DNA from: an uncultured Eubacteriales bacterium
GTDB taxonomy: Bacteria > Bacillota > Clostridia > Oscillospirales > Oscillospiraceae
DNA length: 51,392 nt
Reading direction: 5' to 3'
Assembly (NCBI GenBank): GCA_900552015.1
Contig: URXY01000005.1
Span: 1-51,392 of the forward strand
Shown: positions 39,817-50,605 of the stretch, one piece after another
Layout of the letters: the number at the start of each line of letters is the position of its first letter
How positions within the stretch are numbered: position 1 is the stretch's first letter
Notes under the pieces: model-generated
Database searches by the model: none
Told to the model about the DNA's origin: nothing
What the model saw: only the letters and a program-made list of their open reading frames with translations
Position numbers and translations under genes: made by a program

Positions 39817-42285
39817 ATGGCAGAGAAGATGCTTGCTCGTGTCGCAGTCTCTTCTGTTCCGTATGCCGCCGATAAGCTCTACACGTATCGCGTTCCCGAC
39901 GAGCTGAAGGATACCGCGGCGCCCGGCAAACGGGTGCTCATCCCGTTCGGGCGCGGCAACCGGCGCAGCGAGGGCTTCGTGCTCGACATCGTGCGCGAAG
40001 AGGACAAGCCTGTCTATAAACCGATCGACACTTTTTTGGACGATGCCCCGCTGCTGGACGGCAGGGATATTCGCCTCGTGCGGTGGATGAAGGCGCGCTA
40101 TTTCTGCACGTATTACGATGCGCTCAAAACACTGCTGCCGGGCGGCGTGTGGCTCAAAAGCCGAGAGGTCTGGAAGCTGAACGAAGCCGTCAGCGCCGAA
40201 GAGGCGCTTGCCGCGGTCATGCCCGACACGCTTGAAGAGACCTTGCTTCACGCCGTGCTCAGTGCAAAGGGCGCGGAGCGCGCTGCGCTCAACGAGCTCG
40301 GTGGCGAGAGGACGGGGAAAGCCCTTCGTACCCTTGAGCAGCAGGGGCTTCTCGTCTGTGAGACAACGATGAAACAGCGCCTCAGTGACAAGACGGCGCG
40401 CATGGTGTCGCTCTGCGTCAGCGCGGAAGACGCGCTCGCTGCAGTCGAGCCCAAGCGCCGCAGCGCACCCGTGCGCTATGCGATCGTAGAGCTTTTGAGC
40501 CGGGAGGGAACGCTCTCCTCCGCAGAGATCAGCTACTACACCGGCGCGACGATGCAGACACTGCGGGGACTGAAAAAATCGGGCCTTGTCGAATTTTCCG
40601 AGCAGGAGGTGCTGCGCATCAGCAGCGCCGAAAGCGCCGAAAAGGCGGAGCCGTTCACGCTCAACGGTGAGCAGCAGGCGGCCTTTGAGGGCCTTTCCGC
40701 GCTGCTCGGCCGCGAGGGCGGCAGCGCCGCGCTCCTGTACGGTGTGACTGCGAGCGGAAAAACGCAGGTCTACCTGAAGCTCATTGAGGAGACGCTTCGC
40801 CGCGGGAGATCTGCGATGCTGCTCGTACCGGAGATCGCACTGACGCCGCAGATGATGCGGCGCTTTTCCGCGCAGTTCGGCCCCGATGTCGTGATGCTGC
40901 ACAGCGCGCTGCCGCTCACGGAGCGCTACGACCAGTGGAAGCGCATCCGCCGCGGCGAGGTACGCGTTGTGCTCGGCACGCGCAGCGCAGTGTTCGCGCC
41001 GCTCCCGGACCTGGGACTCATCATCCTGGACGAGGAGCAGGAGGGAAGCTACCAGTCGGAAAATCCGCCGCGCTATCACGCGCGCGACATCGCGCAGTTT
41101 CGCTGCGCGCAGCGTGATGCGCTGATGCTGCTCGGCTCGGCCACGCCGACGGTGGAGACCGCATATTACGCAAAGCGCGGGCGCTATCAGGTGTTTTCCC
41201 TTCACAAGCGTTTTAACGATCTGCCGCTCCCCAAGGTGCTCATCGCCGACATGAAGGACGAGCTGCGGCAGGGAAATGAGACGTCTATCGGCCACGCCTT
41301 GTGCGCAGAGCTCGAAAAAAACCTCGAACGGGGCGAGCAGAGCATCCTGTTTCTCAACCGGCGCGGCAGCGCGAGGATGCTCCTTTGCGGCGAGTGCGGC
41401 TATGTGCCGCAATGCCCGCGGTGCAGTGTGCCGATGACCTATCACTCGGCAAACGAGCGGCTGATGTGCCACTACTGCGGCCATTCCGAAGCCGTGATGG
41501 AACGATGCAGCGAGTGCGGCGGACTGTTAAAGCGCGTCGGCTCCGGCACACAGAAGGTCGAGCAGGAGCTTGCCGCGCTCTTTCCGAATACTCCGGTCCT
41601 GCGCATGGACGCCGACACCGTTGCCGCCGCGCACAGACACGAGGCGTTGCTGAAGGAGTTCACTCAGAAAAATATCCCCATCCTCCTTGGCACGCAGATG
41701 GTCGCCAAGGGGCTGGATTTTGAAAATGTCACACTCGTCGGTGTGCTGGACGCGGACCTTTCGCTCTACGTGCAGAACTATCACGCAGCCGAGCGGACCT
41801 ACAGCCTGCTCGCGCAGGTCGTAGGCAGGGCCGGACGGGGCGAGCGCGTAGGGCGAGCCGTCATTCAGACATATCATCCCGAAAATGAGGTCATTCAGGC
41901 CGCGGCGAAGCAGGATTACGAGGCCTTCTACCAAAACGAACTGCGCCTTCGCCGCCTGCGGCGCTATCCGCCGTTCGCCGACCTCTTCACGCTGACCGTT
42001 TCAGGCAGCGAAGAAGTGCGTGTCATCGCCGCTGTGCGCGCGCTGTGTGACGCGCTGCGGCTTGCCAGCGCAAAAGAGCCGCTGCGCGCGCTCGAGCCCG
42101 AGGTGCTCGGACCCGCGGGCGCGCCAGTCGTGAAGGTGAACGACCGCTACCGCTACTGCGTCTATCTCTGCGGCAGGAGCGACAGCGTGCTGCGGCGCAC
42201 GGTGAGCGAATATCTGCTCGCCTTTTCCGCGAGAAAAGAAAACCGCGGTCTCGACATTTTTGCCGACTGCAATGCTTTACAATAG
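39817..42285 (+). CDS. priA: Primosomal protein N' (replication restart helicase PriA)
   Basis: 822 residues. N-terminal DNA-binding domain (VPYAADKLYTYRVPDEL), winged helix, helicase lobes with Walker A LLYGVTASGKTQVYLKL, and zinc-binding segment with paired cysteines (CGECGYVPQCPRC, then CHYCGH and CSECGG). The DEXH box reads LDEEQEGSYQ, with Gln where most PriA have His. The C-terminal VVGRAGRGERVGRAVIQTY motif is intact. It restarts stalled replication forks. GGGGGAG precedes the ATG. Confidence 0.95.
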   Translation: MAEKMLARVAVSSVPYAADKLYTYRVPDELKDTAAPGKRVLIPFGRGNRRSEGFVLDIVREEDKPVYKPIDTFLDDAPLLDGRDIRLVRWMKARYFCTYYDALKTLLPGGVWLKSREVWKLNEAVSAEEALAAVMPDTLEETLLHAVLSAKGAERAALNELGGERTGKALRTLEQQGLLVCETTMKQRLSDKTARMVSLCVSAEDALAAVEPKRRSAPVRYAIVELLSREGTLSSAEISYYTGATMQTLRGLKKSGLVEFSEQEVLRISSAESAEKAEPFTLNGEQQAAFEGLSALLGREGGSAALLYGVTASGKTQVYLKLIEETLRRGRSAMLLVPEIALTPQMMRRFSAQFGPDVVMLHSALPLTERYDQWKRIRRGEVRVVLGTRSAVFAPLPDLGLIILDEEQEGSYQSENPPRYHARDIAQFRCAQRDALMLLGSATPTVETAYYAKRGRYQVFSLHKRFNDLPLPKVLIADMKDELRQGNETSIGHALCAELEKNLERGEQSILFLNRRGSARMLLCGECGYVPQCPRCSVPMTYHSANERLMCHYCGHSEAVMERCSECGGLLKRVGSGTQKVEQELAALFPNTPVLRMDADTVAAAHRHEALLKEFTQKNIPILLGTQMVAKGLDFENVTLVGVLDADLSLYVQNYHAAERTYSLLAQVVGRAGRGERVGRAVIQTYHPENEVIQAAAKQDYEAFYQNELRLRRLRRYPPFADLFTLTVSGSEEVRVIAAVRALCDALRLASAKEPLRALEPEVLGPAGAPVVKVNDRYRYCVYLCGRSDSVLRRTVSEYLLAFSARKENRGLDIFADCNALQ

Positions 42286-42304
42286 AGAAAAGAGGATGAA
42301 AACT

Positions 42305-42808
42305 ATGGCTATCCGTACCATTCGAGAAAAAGGCGATCCCTGCCTGACGAAAGTCTGCCGCCCGGTGACCGAATTCAACGCCCGCCTCCATCAGCTGCTC
42401 GACGACATGGCTGACACGCTGGCCGAGGCCGGCGGCGTGGGTCTCGCCGCCCCGCAGGTGGGTATCCTGCGCCGCGTCTGCATCGTGGAGGACGCGCAGG
42501 GCGAGATCATCGAGCTCATCAACCCCGAGATCATCAAGACCGAGGGCGAGCAGACGGGCCTTGAAGGCTGCCTGAGCGTTCCTGGCAAGTACGGCATCGT
42601 CACGCGCCCGATGGTGGTGCGCGTGCGTGCGCAGGACCGCTACGGAACGACCTTTGAGGTCGAGGACGAGGAACTGACCGCGCGCTGCTTCTGCCACGAG
42701 ATCGAGCACCTTGACGGTCATCTTTACACCGAGCACTGCAAGATCCTCAGCGAAGAGGAACTGGAAAAGTATATCCGCGAGCAGGAAAAGGAGCTGGACG
42801 AGGAATGA
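42305..42808 (+). CDS. def: Peptide deformylase
   Basis: 167 residues. Motif 1 GGVGLAAPQVG, motif 2 EGCLSVPG with the metal Cys, motif 3 CHEIEHLDGHLYTEH (HExxH). It removes the formyl group from new proteins. Overlaps fmt by four bases (ATGA), pairing the deformylase with the formyltransferase. AGAGGATG precedes the start at 42305. Confidence 0.97.
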   Translation: MAIRTIREKGDPCLTKVCRPVTEFNARLHQLLDDMADTLAEAGGVGLAAPQVGILRRVCIVEDAQGEIIELINPEIIKTEGEQTGLEGCLSVPGKYGIVTRPMVVRVRAQDRYGTTFEVEDEELTARCFCHEIEHLDGHLYTEHCKILSEEELEKYIREQEKELDEE

Positions 42809-43731
42809 GGATCGTCTTCATGGGCACGCCCGACTTTGCGCGCAGCATTTTAGAGCGTCTGGTCGCAGACGGGCACGAGGTCTGCGGCGTTTTCACGCAG
42901 CCGGACAAGCCGCGCAACCGAAACAAAGTAACGCCAAGCCCTGTAAAGGAATATGCACTTACACAGAATATCCCCGTTTTTCAGCCGACAGCAATGCGCG
43001 ACGGCACGGCGCTCGCAGATCTCAAGGCGCTTGCGCCCGATCTTGCGGTCGTTGCGGCCTATGGCCGCATCCTGCCCGAGGAAATGCTCGCGGTGCCGCC
43101 GCTCGGCTGCATCAACGCACACGCATCCATTTTACCGAAGTACCGTGGCGCAGCGCCCATCAACTGGGCCATTCTGAATGGTGAAAAGGAGACGGGTGTG
43201 ACCGTGATGCACATGGCAAAGGAGTGCGATACGGGCGATATGATCTTGGTGAAAAAGCAGCCCATCCGCCCGGACGAGACGGCGGAGGAGCTTTTCTCCG
43301 ACCTTGCCGCGCTCGGCGCGGACGCCATCGCCGAGGCCATCGAGCAGATCAAAAACGGCACGGCGCAGCGCGTGCCGCAGGACGAGGCGCAGGCAACATA
43401 TGCTCCCATGCTCTCGCGCGAGCTCTCGCCCATCGACTGGACGAAAAGCAGCACGCAGATCATCGATCAGATCCGTGGGCTCATCCCGTGGCCCTGCGCC
43501 GCGGCGAGCATTCTCGGTGCAAACACGAAGATATTCCACGCCGTGCCGCTCGGCGAGACGAAGGACGCTCCCGGCACGCTGCGCGCACTCAAAAAGGGCA
43601 TTGAAGCCGCCTGCGGCGACGGCAAGAGCCTTCTCATCACGGAATTACAGCAGGACGGCGGCAAACGCATGGCCGCAAATGCCTTTTTGAACGGCAAGCG
43701 CATCGCCGCGGGGACGGTCCTCGATGCGTAA
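42805..43731 (+). CDS. fmt: Methionyl-tRNA formyltransferase
   Basis: 308 residues. IVFMGTPDFARSILERLV at the N-terminus, the formyl-donor site INAHASILPKYRGAAPINWA, and VTVMHMAKECDTGDMIL. The C-terminal tRNA-binding domain (ARELSPIDWTKSS-type segment onward) is complete. It formylates Met-tRNA for initiation. Overlaps def by four bases and rsmB by eight. Confidence 0.97.
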   Translation: MRIVFMGTPDFARSILERLVADGHEVCGVFTQPDKPRNRNKVTPSPVKEYALTQNIPVFQPTAMRDGTALADLKALAPDLAVVAAYGRILPEEMLAVPPLGCINAHASILPKYRGAAPINWAILNGEKETGVTVMHMAKECDTGDMILVKKQPIRPDETAEELFSDLAALGADAIAEAIEQIKNGTAQRVPQDEAQATYAPMLSRELSPIDWTKSSTQIIDQIRGLIPWPCAAASILGANTKIFHAVPLGETKDAPGTLRALKKGIEAACGDGKSLLITELQQDGGKRMAANAFLNGKRIAAGTVLDA

Positions 43732-45058
43732 GGGAAATACCGCAAATGCGCGCGAATGCGCGCTCTCTGTTCTCGTCTCCTGCCGCCGCAACGGCGCGTG
43801 GGCAGACGCGGCGCTCAAGGCGCAGCTCTCCAAAACGCCGTTGAGCGCACAGGACGCGGCGCTTTGCAGCCGCATCGTCTACGGCGTGATGCAGAACGAG
43901 CTGCTGCTGAACTGGTTTTTGAGCGCCTACTGCACGCAGAAGCTCGACCATTTGCAGCCGCCGCTCGCCGACATTCTGCGCATCGGCGCGTACCAGATAT
44001 TATTTCTGGACAAGGTGCCCGACCACGCCGCCGTCAGCGAATCCGTGGAGCTCTGCCGCACGAACGGCCGGAGCGCCGCAAGCGGGCTCGTTAACGCCGT
44101 GCTGCGCAAGGTCGCGCAGCACAAATCAAACCTCCCACCGCTGCCGGAGGGAAACATCGCGCGGCTGAGCATTGCCTACAGCCACCCGCAGTGGCTCGTG
44201 AAAAAGCTCGTGTCGCTCTTAGGCGTTGAGGAAGCGGATCGGTTTTTGCGCATCGACAACGAGGCCGCCCCCATGACCGTGCAGGTGAATCCGCTCAAGA
44301 CGGATGCGGATGCGCTCGCGCGCGAGCTGGCGGGCGACGGCGTCAAGGCCGTACCGCACGGATGGGTGCCTGATTGCTTTGAGCTCTCCGGCACCGGCGA
44401 TCTCACGACGCTTACGGCCTTTTATCAGGGCCGCTTCACGGTGCAGGATGCTGCTGCAAAGCTCGTGACCTACGCCGCGGGCTTCGAAAAGGGGCAGGAC
44501 GTGCTGGACGTCTGCGCCGCGCCGGGCGGCAAGTCGTTCGCCGCGGCGTTCGCGATGGAAAACGAGGGACATATCCTCGCCTGCGACCTGCACGAGAACA
44601 AATTAAGGCGCATCCGCGAGGGCGCGCAGCGCCTCGGCATCACCTGCATCGAGACTGCCGCGGCCGACGGCCGCACATTCCGCGAGGAATGGGCGGAGCA
44701 GTTCGACACGGTCCTCTGTGACGTGCCGTGCTCGGGCCTTGGCATCATCCGCAAAAAGCCGGATATCCGCTATAAGGACGCGCATGAGTTCAAGGCGCTG
44801 CCGGATATCCAGCGCGCGATTTTAGAAAACAGCGCGCGCTATGTAAGACCGGGCGGCGTGCTGGTCTATTCGACCTGCACCGTTTTGCCCGAGGAAAATG
44901 AAAACGTAACGGATGCGTTCTTATCTTCGCACCCGGAATTTATCTATGAGGAATTCTCCCTGCCGAACGGGGAAGCTGCGCCGGGGTATCTGACGCTCTG
45001 GCCGCAGCGCAACGGGACGGATGGGTTCTATCTCAGCCGCATGAGGAGGAGAGCATGA
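43724..45058 (+). CDS. rsmB: 16S rRNA (cytosine-967-C5)-methyltransferase
   Basis: 444 residues. N-terminal NusB-like domain (ARECALSVLVSCRRNGAWAD, then LRIGAYQILFLDKVPDHAAV), then a SAM-dependent domain with DVCAAPGGKSFAAA, CDVPCSGLGIIRKKPDIR (catalytic Cys) and VYSTCTVLPEENE (second Cys). Overlaps fmt by eight bases and rlmN by four. Confidence 0.95.
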   Translation: MRKGNTANARECALSVLVSCRRNGAWADAALKAQLSKTPLSAQDAALCSRIVYGVMQNELLLNWFLSAYCTQKLDHLQPPLADILRIGAYQILFLDKVPDHAAVSESVELCRTNGRSAASGLVNAVLRKVAQHKSNLPPLPEGNIARLSIAYSHPQWLVKKLVSLLGVEEADRFLRIDNEAAPMTVQVNPLKTDADALARELAGDGVKAVPHGWVPDCFELSGTGDLTTLTAFYQGRFTVQDAAAKLVTYAAGFEKGQDVLDVCAAPGGKSFAAAFAMENEGHILACDLHENKLRRIREGAQRLGITCIETAAADGRTFREEWAEQFDTVLCDVPCSGLGIIRKKPDIRYKDAHEFKALPDIQRAILENSARYVRPGGVLVYSTCTVLPEENENVTDAFLSSHPEFIYEEFSLPNGEAAPGYLTLWPQRNGTDGFYLSRMRRRA

Positions 45059-46092
45059 CTGATATCAAGTCGATGACGCTCGGCGAGATCACCGAGGCGT
45101 TGCGCGCGATGGGTGAGCCGTCGTTTCGCGGCAAGCAGGTGTTCACCTGGCTGCACCGCGGCGTGACGGCGTTCGACCAGATGATCAACATTCCAAAGTC
45201 GCTGCGCGAAAAGCTCGCGCGCGAGTATATCATCACCGCGCCGACCGTCGCGCGCAAGCAGGTATCGAAGCTCGACGGGACGATCAAGTACCTCTGGGAG
45301 CTTTCCGACGGCAACTGCATCGAAACGGTGCTCATGTCCTATCACCACGGCAACACCGTCTGCATTTCCTCGCAGGTCGGCTGCCGCATGGGCTGCAAGT
45401 TCTGCGCATCCACGCTCGCGGGCAAGGTGCGCGATCTGAGGCCGTCCGAAATGCTTGATCAGGTGCTCTTCACGCAGCTCGACTCCGGAAAAGAGATATC
45501 CAACATCGTGCTCATGGGCATCGGTGAGCCGCTCGACAACCGCGCCAATGTGATGCGGTTTTTGGAGCTGATCAATCATCCCGAAGGAATGAATATCGGG
45601 ATGCGGCACATCTCGCTCTCCACCTGCGGCGTGGTGCCGGGCATCGACGCGCTCGCGCAGGACAATTTGCAGCTCACGCTGTCGGTTTCGCTCCACGCGC
45701 CCGACAGCGTGACGCGCAGCCGCATCATGCCGGTAAACAACGCCTATGACGTCTCCGAGCTCTTTGAGGCCTGCCACCGGTACTTCAAAAAAACGGGCCG
45801 CCGCATCTCGTTTGAATACGCGATGATCGACGGCGTGAACGACCACGACTGGCAGGCAGACCTGCTGGCAGAAAAAATTCGCGGGATGCCGGGACACGTG
45901 AACCTCATCCCGCTCAACGACGTGGTCGAGAGCGAATTCAAGCCCAGCAAGCGCGTGAGCGCGTTCCAGAAGCGCCTCGAGTCCCACGGCCTGACGGCGA
46001 CGATCCGCCGCAGCCTCGGCGGCGACATCGACGCGAGCTGCGGGCAGCTTCGGCGCAAGGAAATGAAAGAAAGAGAGGGTGCGGCACAATGA
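45055..46092 (+). CDS. rlmN: Dual-specificity RNA methyltransferase RlmN
   Basis: 345 residues. Radical SAM cluster GCRMGCKFCAS (CxxxCxxC), substrate-binding helices (EIFTWLHRG-type start: FRGKQVFTWLHRGVTAF), NIVLMGIGEPLDN and the C-terminal catalytic Cys in DIDASCGQLR. It methylates C2 of A2503 in 23S rRNA and A37 in tRNA. Overlaps the phosphatase gene by four bases. Confidence 0.97.
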   Translation: MTDIKSMTLGEITEALRAMGEPSFRGKQVFTWLHRGVTAFDQMINIPKSLREKLAREYIITAPTVARKQVSKLDGTIKYLWELSDGNCIETVLMSYHHGNTVCISSQVGCRMGCKFCASTLAGKVRDLRPSEMLDQVLFTQLDSGKEISNIVLMGIGEPLDNRANVMRFLELINHPEGMNIGMRHISLSTCGVVPGIDALAQDNLQLTLSVSLHAPDSVTRSRIMPVNNAYDVSELFEACHRYFKKTGRRISFEYAMIDGVNDHDWQADLLAEKIRGMPGHVNLIPLNDVVESEFKPSKRVSAFQKRLESHGLTATIRRSLGGDIDASCGQLRRKEMKEREGAAQ

Positions 46093-46820
46093 ACGCCCTT
46101 GGAATGACCGACGTGGGACTGCGCCGGCACGAAAATCAGGATACCTTTGCCATCGAGACCGTCGGGAACCGCATCGTCGCCGTCGTGTGCGACGGCATGG
46201 GGGGCGCAGAGGGCGGACAGATCGCCAGCTCGCTCGCCGTCGAGACCTTTATGAAGAACATTCGCGCGCTGCTGCGCAAAGATATGACCATGGAACAGCT
46301 TCGCGAGCTCGCGTCGTTCTGCGTGGCGCAGGCGAATACCGCCGTGTACCAGCGCTCGCTCGAGGGTGAGGACTGCCGCGGCATGGGAACGACGCTCGTT
46401 TCCGCCGTGGCCGGCGAGAATGGGACGATCGTGTGCAACGTCGGCGACAGCCGCGCCTATCTTCTCCGCAATGGCGGCATCTCCCGCATCACGCACGACC
46501 ACAGCGTCGTGCAGACGCTCGTGGAGAGCGGCAACATCACCGCCGAAGAGGCGCGCACGCACCCGAACCGAAATCTCATCACCCGCGCGCTCGGAACGGA
46601 GGAGATCACGCAGTGCGACGCATTCGAGGTCTCACTCGCGCACGGCGATAAGCTGCTGCTGTGCAGCGACGGGCTCGTCGTCACGGCGACGGACGAAGAT
46701 ATCTGCCGTGCGGTATGCGCGGGAAAGAGCGCAGAGCAGGACCTGGAGAGTCTTATCGCGCTTGCCAAAGCGCAGGGCGCACCGGACAATGTGACGGTCG
46801 CACTCATAGACTTTGAATAA
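46089..46820 (+). CDS. stp: PP2C-type Ser/Thr phosphatase (Stp/PrpC)
   Basis: 243 residues. TDVGLRRHENQDTFAIE, VCDGMGGAEGGQIAS, GTTLVSAVAGENG, VGDSRAYLLRNG, SDGLVVTATDEDI and DNVTVALIDFE give all metal-binding Asp residues. It removes phosphates set by the adjacent PrkC kinase. Ends 14 bases before the kinase gene. Confidence 0.95.
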   Translation: MNALGMTDVGLRRHENQDTFAIETVGNRIVAVVCDGMGGAEGGQIASSLAVETFMKNIRALLRKDMTMEQLRELASFCVAQANTAVYQRSLEGEDCRGMGTTLVSAVAGENGTIVCNVGDSRAYLLRNGGISRITHDHSVVQTLVESGNITAEEARTHPNRNLITRALGTEEITQCDAFEVSLAHGDKLLLCSDGLVVTATDEDICRAVCAGKSAEQDLESLIALAKAQGAPDNVTVALIDFE

Positions 46821-46834
46821 GGAGGTGGCACTTA

Positions 46835-48598
46835 ATGGACAAAATGATCGGCAAAATGCTCGACAACCGCTATGAGCTGCTCGAAGTCATCGGCAGCGGC
46901 GGCATGGCGGTCGTTTACAAGGCCAAGTGCCACCGCCTGAACCGTCTCGTCGCGGTCAAGGTGCTCAAGAGCGACCTGGCTGAGGACGCTGACTTCCGCC
47001 GCCGCTTCCGCGACGAGTCGCAGGCCGTCGCGATGCTCTCGCACCCGAATATCGTCTCGGTCTATGACGTGAGCCGCGGCGAGACGGAGTATATCGTCAT
47101 GGAGCTCATCGACGGTATCACCCTCAAGCAGTATATGGAAAAGCGCGGCCAGCTCAACTGGCGTGAGGCGCTGCACTTCATCACGCAGATCATGAAGGCG
47201 CTCTCGCACGCGCATTCGCGCGGCATCATCCACCGCGATATCAAGCCGCAAAACATCATGGTCCTGCGCGACGGCAGTGTCAAGGTCGCCGACTTCGGCA
47301 TCGCCTGCCTTGCCAACTCCGCCAACACGCTCACACAGGAGGCGCTCGGCTCGGTGCACTATATGTCGCCCGAGCAGGCCAAGGGCGACCGCATCGACGC
47401 GCGCTCGGACATCTACTCCGCGGGCGTCGTGCTCTACGAGATGCTGACGGGCCGCCTGCCCTTCGAGGGCGACAGTGCCGTTTCCGTCGCCATCCAGCAC
47501 TTATCCTCCGTGCCGCTCTCGCCGTGCGAGATCAATCCCGACGTGCCCGAGGCGCTCGAGCTCATCTGCATGAAGGCGATGGCGTCCGATATCGACAAGC
47601 GCTATGCCTCGGCCGACGAGATGCTCGCGGACCTTGAAGAGTTCCGCAAGAATCCCGAGGTCGACCTCGATTTCACCATCGAGGACCTGCACCGCGAGGC
47701 CGTCGACGAGCCGACGCAGTATATCCCCGCCGTGCACACCGTCTCCAAGGCACAGAAGGTGCAGGAGGCGGACGACGAGGAGGAAGAAGAGGCATCCCCG
47801 CACAAGCTGGGCACGCGCAAGCTGCTCACGATCATCGGCGCGGCGGTGGCCGCGGTGGCACTCATCGTGCTGCTCTGGCACGCGATCTTCAGCGATCTTC
47901 TCGGCGGCGAGCAGACGCCGACGGAGTATGTGGTGCCGCATCTCATCGGCATGACCATCGACGAGGCGAACGAGGACGAAAACGTGAAGGGCATCTTCAC
48001 GATCGAACAGATCGGCCAGCGCGCGAGCAGCAAATACGCGGCGGGTCAGATTATCGAGCAGTCGCCCGAGCGCGGCAAGACCGTAAAGGGCAACCGCGTC
48101 ATCTCGGTTTTCGTCAGCTCCGGTGCCAAGACGGAGAAAATGCCGAATCTCGTCAATACAGAGCGGCGCAACGCGGCGCTCCAGCTTAAAAATCTTGACC
48201 TGGATCTCGCCATCGACGACACGCTGGAGGAGTACAGCGAGTCTATCACGGCGGGCTATGTCATCCGCACCCTCCCCGAAGCCGGAACGACGCTGAACGA
48301 AGGCGACAGCGTGACACTTGTGGTCAGCAAGGGTTCGGAAAAGATGCCTGTAACGGTCATCACCTTTACAGGAAGCGACATCGATATCGTGCGCCAGCAG
48401 GCGACGCAGATGGGTCTTGTGGTCGGCGATGTGTCCTCGCGCGCAGACGTGAGCCCCATCGGCACGGTGCTTGAGCAGAGCATCGCCCCGAACACAGTCG
48501 TAAAAGAGGGGACGACCATCACGTTCGTCGTGAGCTCCGGCCCCGACGTGGACGACGGCGGCGAAGAGCCGAGCGTCGGAGGCGAGGAGCTGCCGTGA
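46835..48598 (+). CDS. prkC: PASTA-domain Ser/Thr protein kinase
   Basis: 587 residues. Kinase domain 1-270: Gly loop GSGGMAVVYKA (20-30), Lys 42 (AVKVLK), HRDIKPQN (133-140), DFG (153-155). A charged linker, one membrane helix (330-352) and three extracellular PASTA repeats (about 365-432, 433-502, 505-575) follow. PASTA repeats bind muropeptides, so the kinase can answer to cell-wall state and to germination. It carries an acidic C-terminal tail. The neighbouring phosphatase and RsgA GTPase form the usual cluster. A GGAGGTGG site precedes the start. Confidence 0.96.
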   Translation: MDKMIGKMLDNRYELLEVIGSGGMAVVYKAKCHRLNRLVAVKVLKSDLAEDADFRRRFRDESQAVAMLSHPNIVSVYDVSRGETEYIVMELIDGITLKQYMEKRGQLNWREALHFITQIMKALSHAHSRGIIHRDIKPQNIMVLRDGSVKVADFGIACLANSANTLTQEALGSVHYMSPEQAKGDRIDARSDIYSAGVVLYEMLTGRLPFEGDSAVSVAIQHLSSVPLSPCEINPDVPEALELICMKAMASDIDKRYASADEMLADLEEFRKNPEVDLDFTIEDLHREAVDEPTQYIPAVHTVSKAQKVQEADDEEEEEASPHKLGTRKLLTIIGAAVAAVALIVLLWHAIFSDLLGGEQTPTEYVVPHLIGMTIDEANEDENVKGIFTIEQIGQRASSKYAAGQIIEQSPERGKTVKGNRVISVFVSSGAKTEKMPNLVNTERRNAALQLKNLDLDLAIDDTLEEYSESITAGYVIRTLPEAGTTLNEGDSVTLVVSKGSEKMPVTVITFTGSDIDIVRQQATQMGLVVGDVSSRADVSPIGTVLEQSIAPNTVVKEGTTITFVVSSGPDVDDGGEEPSVGGEELP

Positions 48599-49494
48599 CG
48601 GGAAGGATACAGCGCGCGCTGAGCGGCTTCTACTATGTCAAAGGCGAAGATGGAACGCTCCTCACCTGCAAGGCGCGCGGAAAATTCCGCCGCGAGGGCG
48701 TTTCGCCGCTCGTGGGCGACCATGTCGTCTGCTGCGAGGTCCCCGGCGGCGAAGGGCGCATCGACGATATCCTGCCGCGCAAAAACAGCTTTGACCGTCC
48801 GAGCGTCGCGAATATCGACCAAATGGTCATTGTCTGCTCGCAGGCCATCCCGAAGACCGACCCGTACCTCGTCGACCGTATGACAGCCATCGCCGCGCTC
48901 AAGGGCTGCGATGTGCTCATCTGCATCAACAAGTGCGATCTGGACCCTGCGGACTCGCTGCGGGAATACTACGAAAATGCGGGCTTTCGCACCGTCTGCG
49001 TCAGTGCGGAGACGGGCGAGGGCATCGACACCCTTCGCGTCCGGCTCGTAGGGAAGCTCTCCGCCGTGACGGGCAACTCCGGCGTCGGCAAGTCGAGCAT
49101 TTTGAACGCGCTCGACCCAAATATGTCGCTCAAAACGGGCGAGGTCAGTCAGGCGCTCGGCCGCGGAAAACACACGACGCGCCATGTCGAGCTCTACGAG
49201 CTGCCCTGTGGTGCGGAGATCATCGACACGCCGGGCTTTTCCTCCTTTGAAACGACAGGACTCAACCTGGAGCTCAAGGCGCGCCTGCCGGAATGCTTCC
49301 CGGAGTTCGCACCGTATCGGGAGGACTGCCGCTTCGTCGGATGCAGCCACACAAAGGAAAAGGGCTGTGCTGTGCGCCAGGCCGTGAAGGATGGAAAAAT
49401 CGTCAAGGGACGGCACGAAAGCTACTGCCGGCTCTACGACGAGCTCAAGGACCTGCGCGAGTGGAACGTCGAAGGACGCGGAAAACGCGGATAA
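48595..49494 (+). CDS. rsgA: Ribosome small-subunit-dependent GTPase RsgA
   Basis: 299 residues. N-terminal OB domain, circularly permuted GTPase (G4 CINKCDL before G1 TGNSGVGKSSILNAL, G3 DTPGFSSF), and zinc finger CRFVGCSHTKEKGCAV near the C-terminus. It assists 30S maturation. Start GTG overlaps the prkC stop. Commonly followed by rpe and thiN, which are absent here; the unit ends in a terminator. Confidence 0.96.
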   Translation: MTGRIQRALSGFYYVKGEDGTLLTCKARGKFRREGVSPLVGDHVVCCEVPGGEGRIDDILPRKNSFDRPSVANIDQMVIVCSQAIPKTDPYLVDRMTAIAALKGCDVLICINKCDLDPADSLREYYENAGFRTVCVSAETGEGIDTLRVRLVGKLSAVTGNSGVGKSSILNALDPNMSLKTGEVSQALGRGKHTTRHVELYELPCGAEIIDTPGFSSFETTGLNLELKARLPECFPEFAPYREDCRFVGCSHTKEKGCAVRQAVKDGKIVKGRHESYCRLYDELKDLREWNVEGRGKRG

Positions 49495-49509
49495 AATAAC
49501 AAATATGAC

Positions 49510-49543
49510 AAAAGCCTGCTGCCGAATGAGGCAGCAGGCTTTT
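49510..49543 (+). terminator. Bidirectional terminator between rsgA and cysK
   Basis: A perfect 14-bp stem with arms 49510-49523 and 49530-49543 around GAATGA. The arms begin AAAAGCC and end GGCTTTT, so it can end the rsgA transcript and, from the other side, that of cysK. Confidence 0.9.
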
Positions 49544-49591
49544 GCCGTTTAGAGAGATGAGAGAGGGGAAAATCAATGGGATAAGAGAGGA

Positions 49592-50524
<933 letters not shown>

Positions 50525-50605
50525 AATGTTTCCTCCTGAACGATGTACGTTCTATATCAAAATTTTATTGTTTGTTGTTTTTTGGTTTCGGTGGTCGGTT
50601 GCAGC

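Noticed and set aside
48595..49494. Circular permutation of RsgA as a new finding
   Set aside because: The permuted order of GTPase motifs is the normal, established state of this family.
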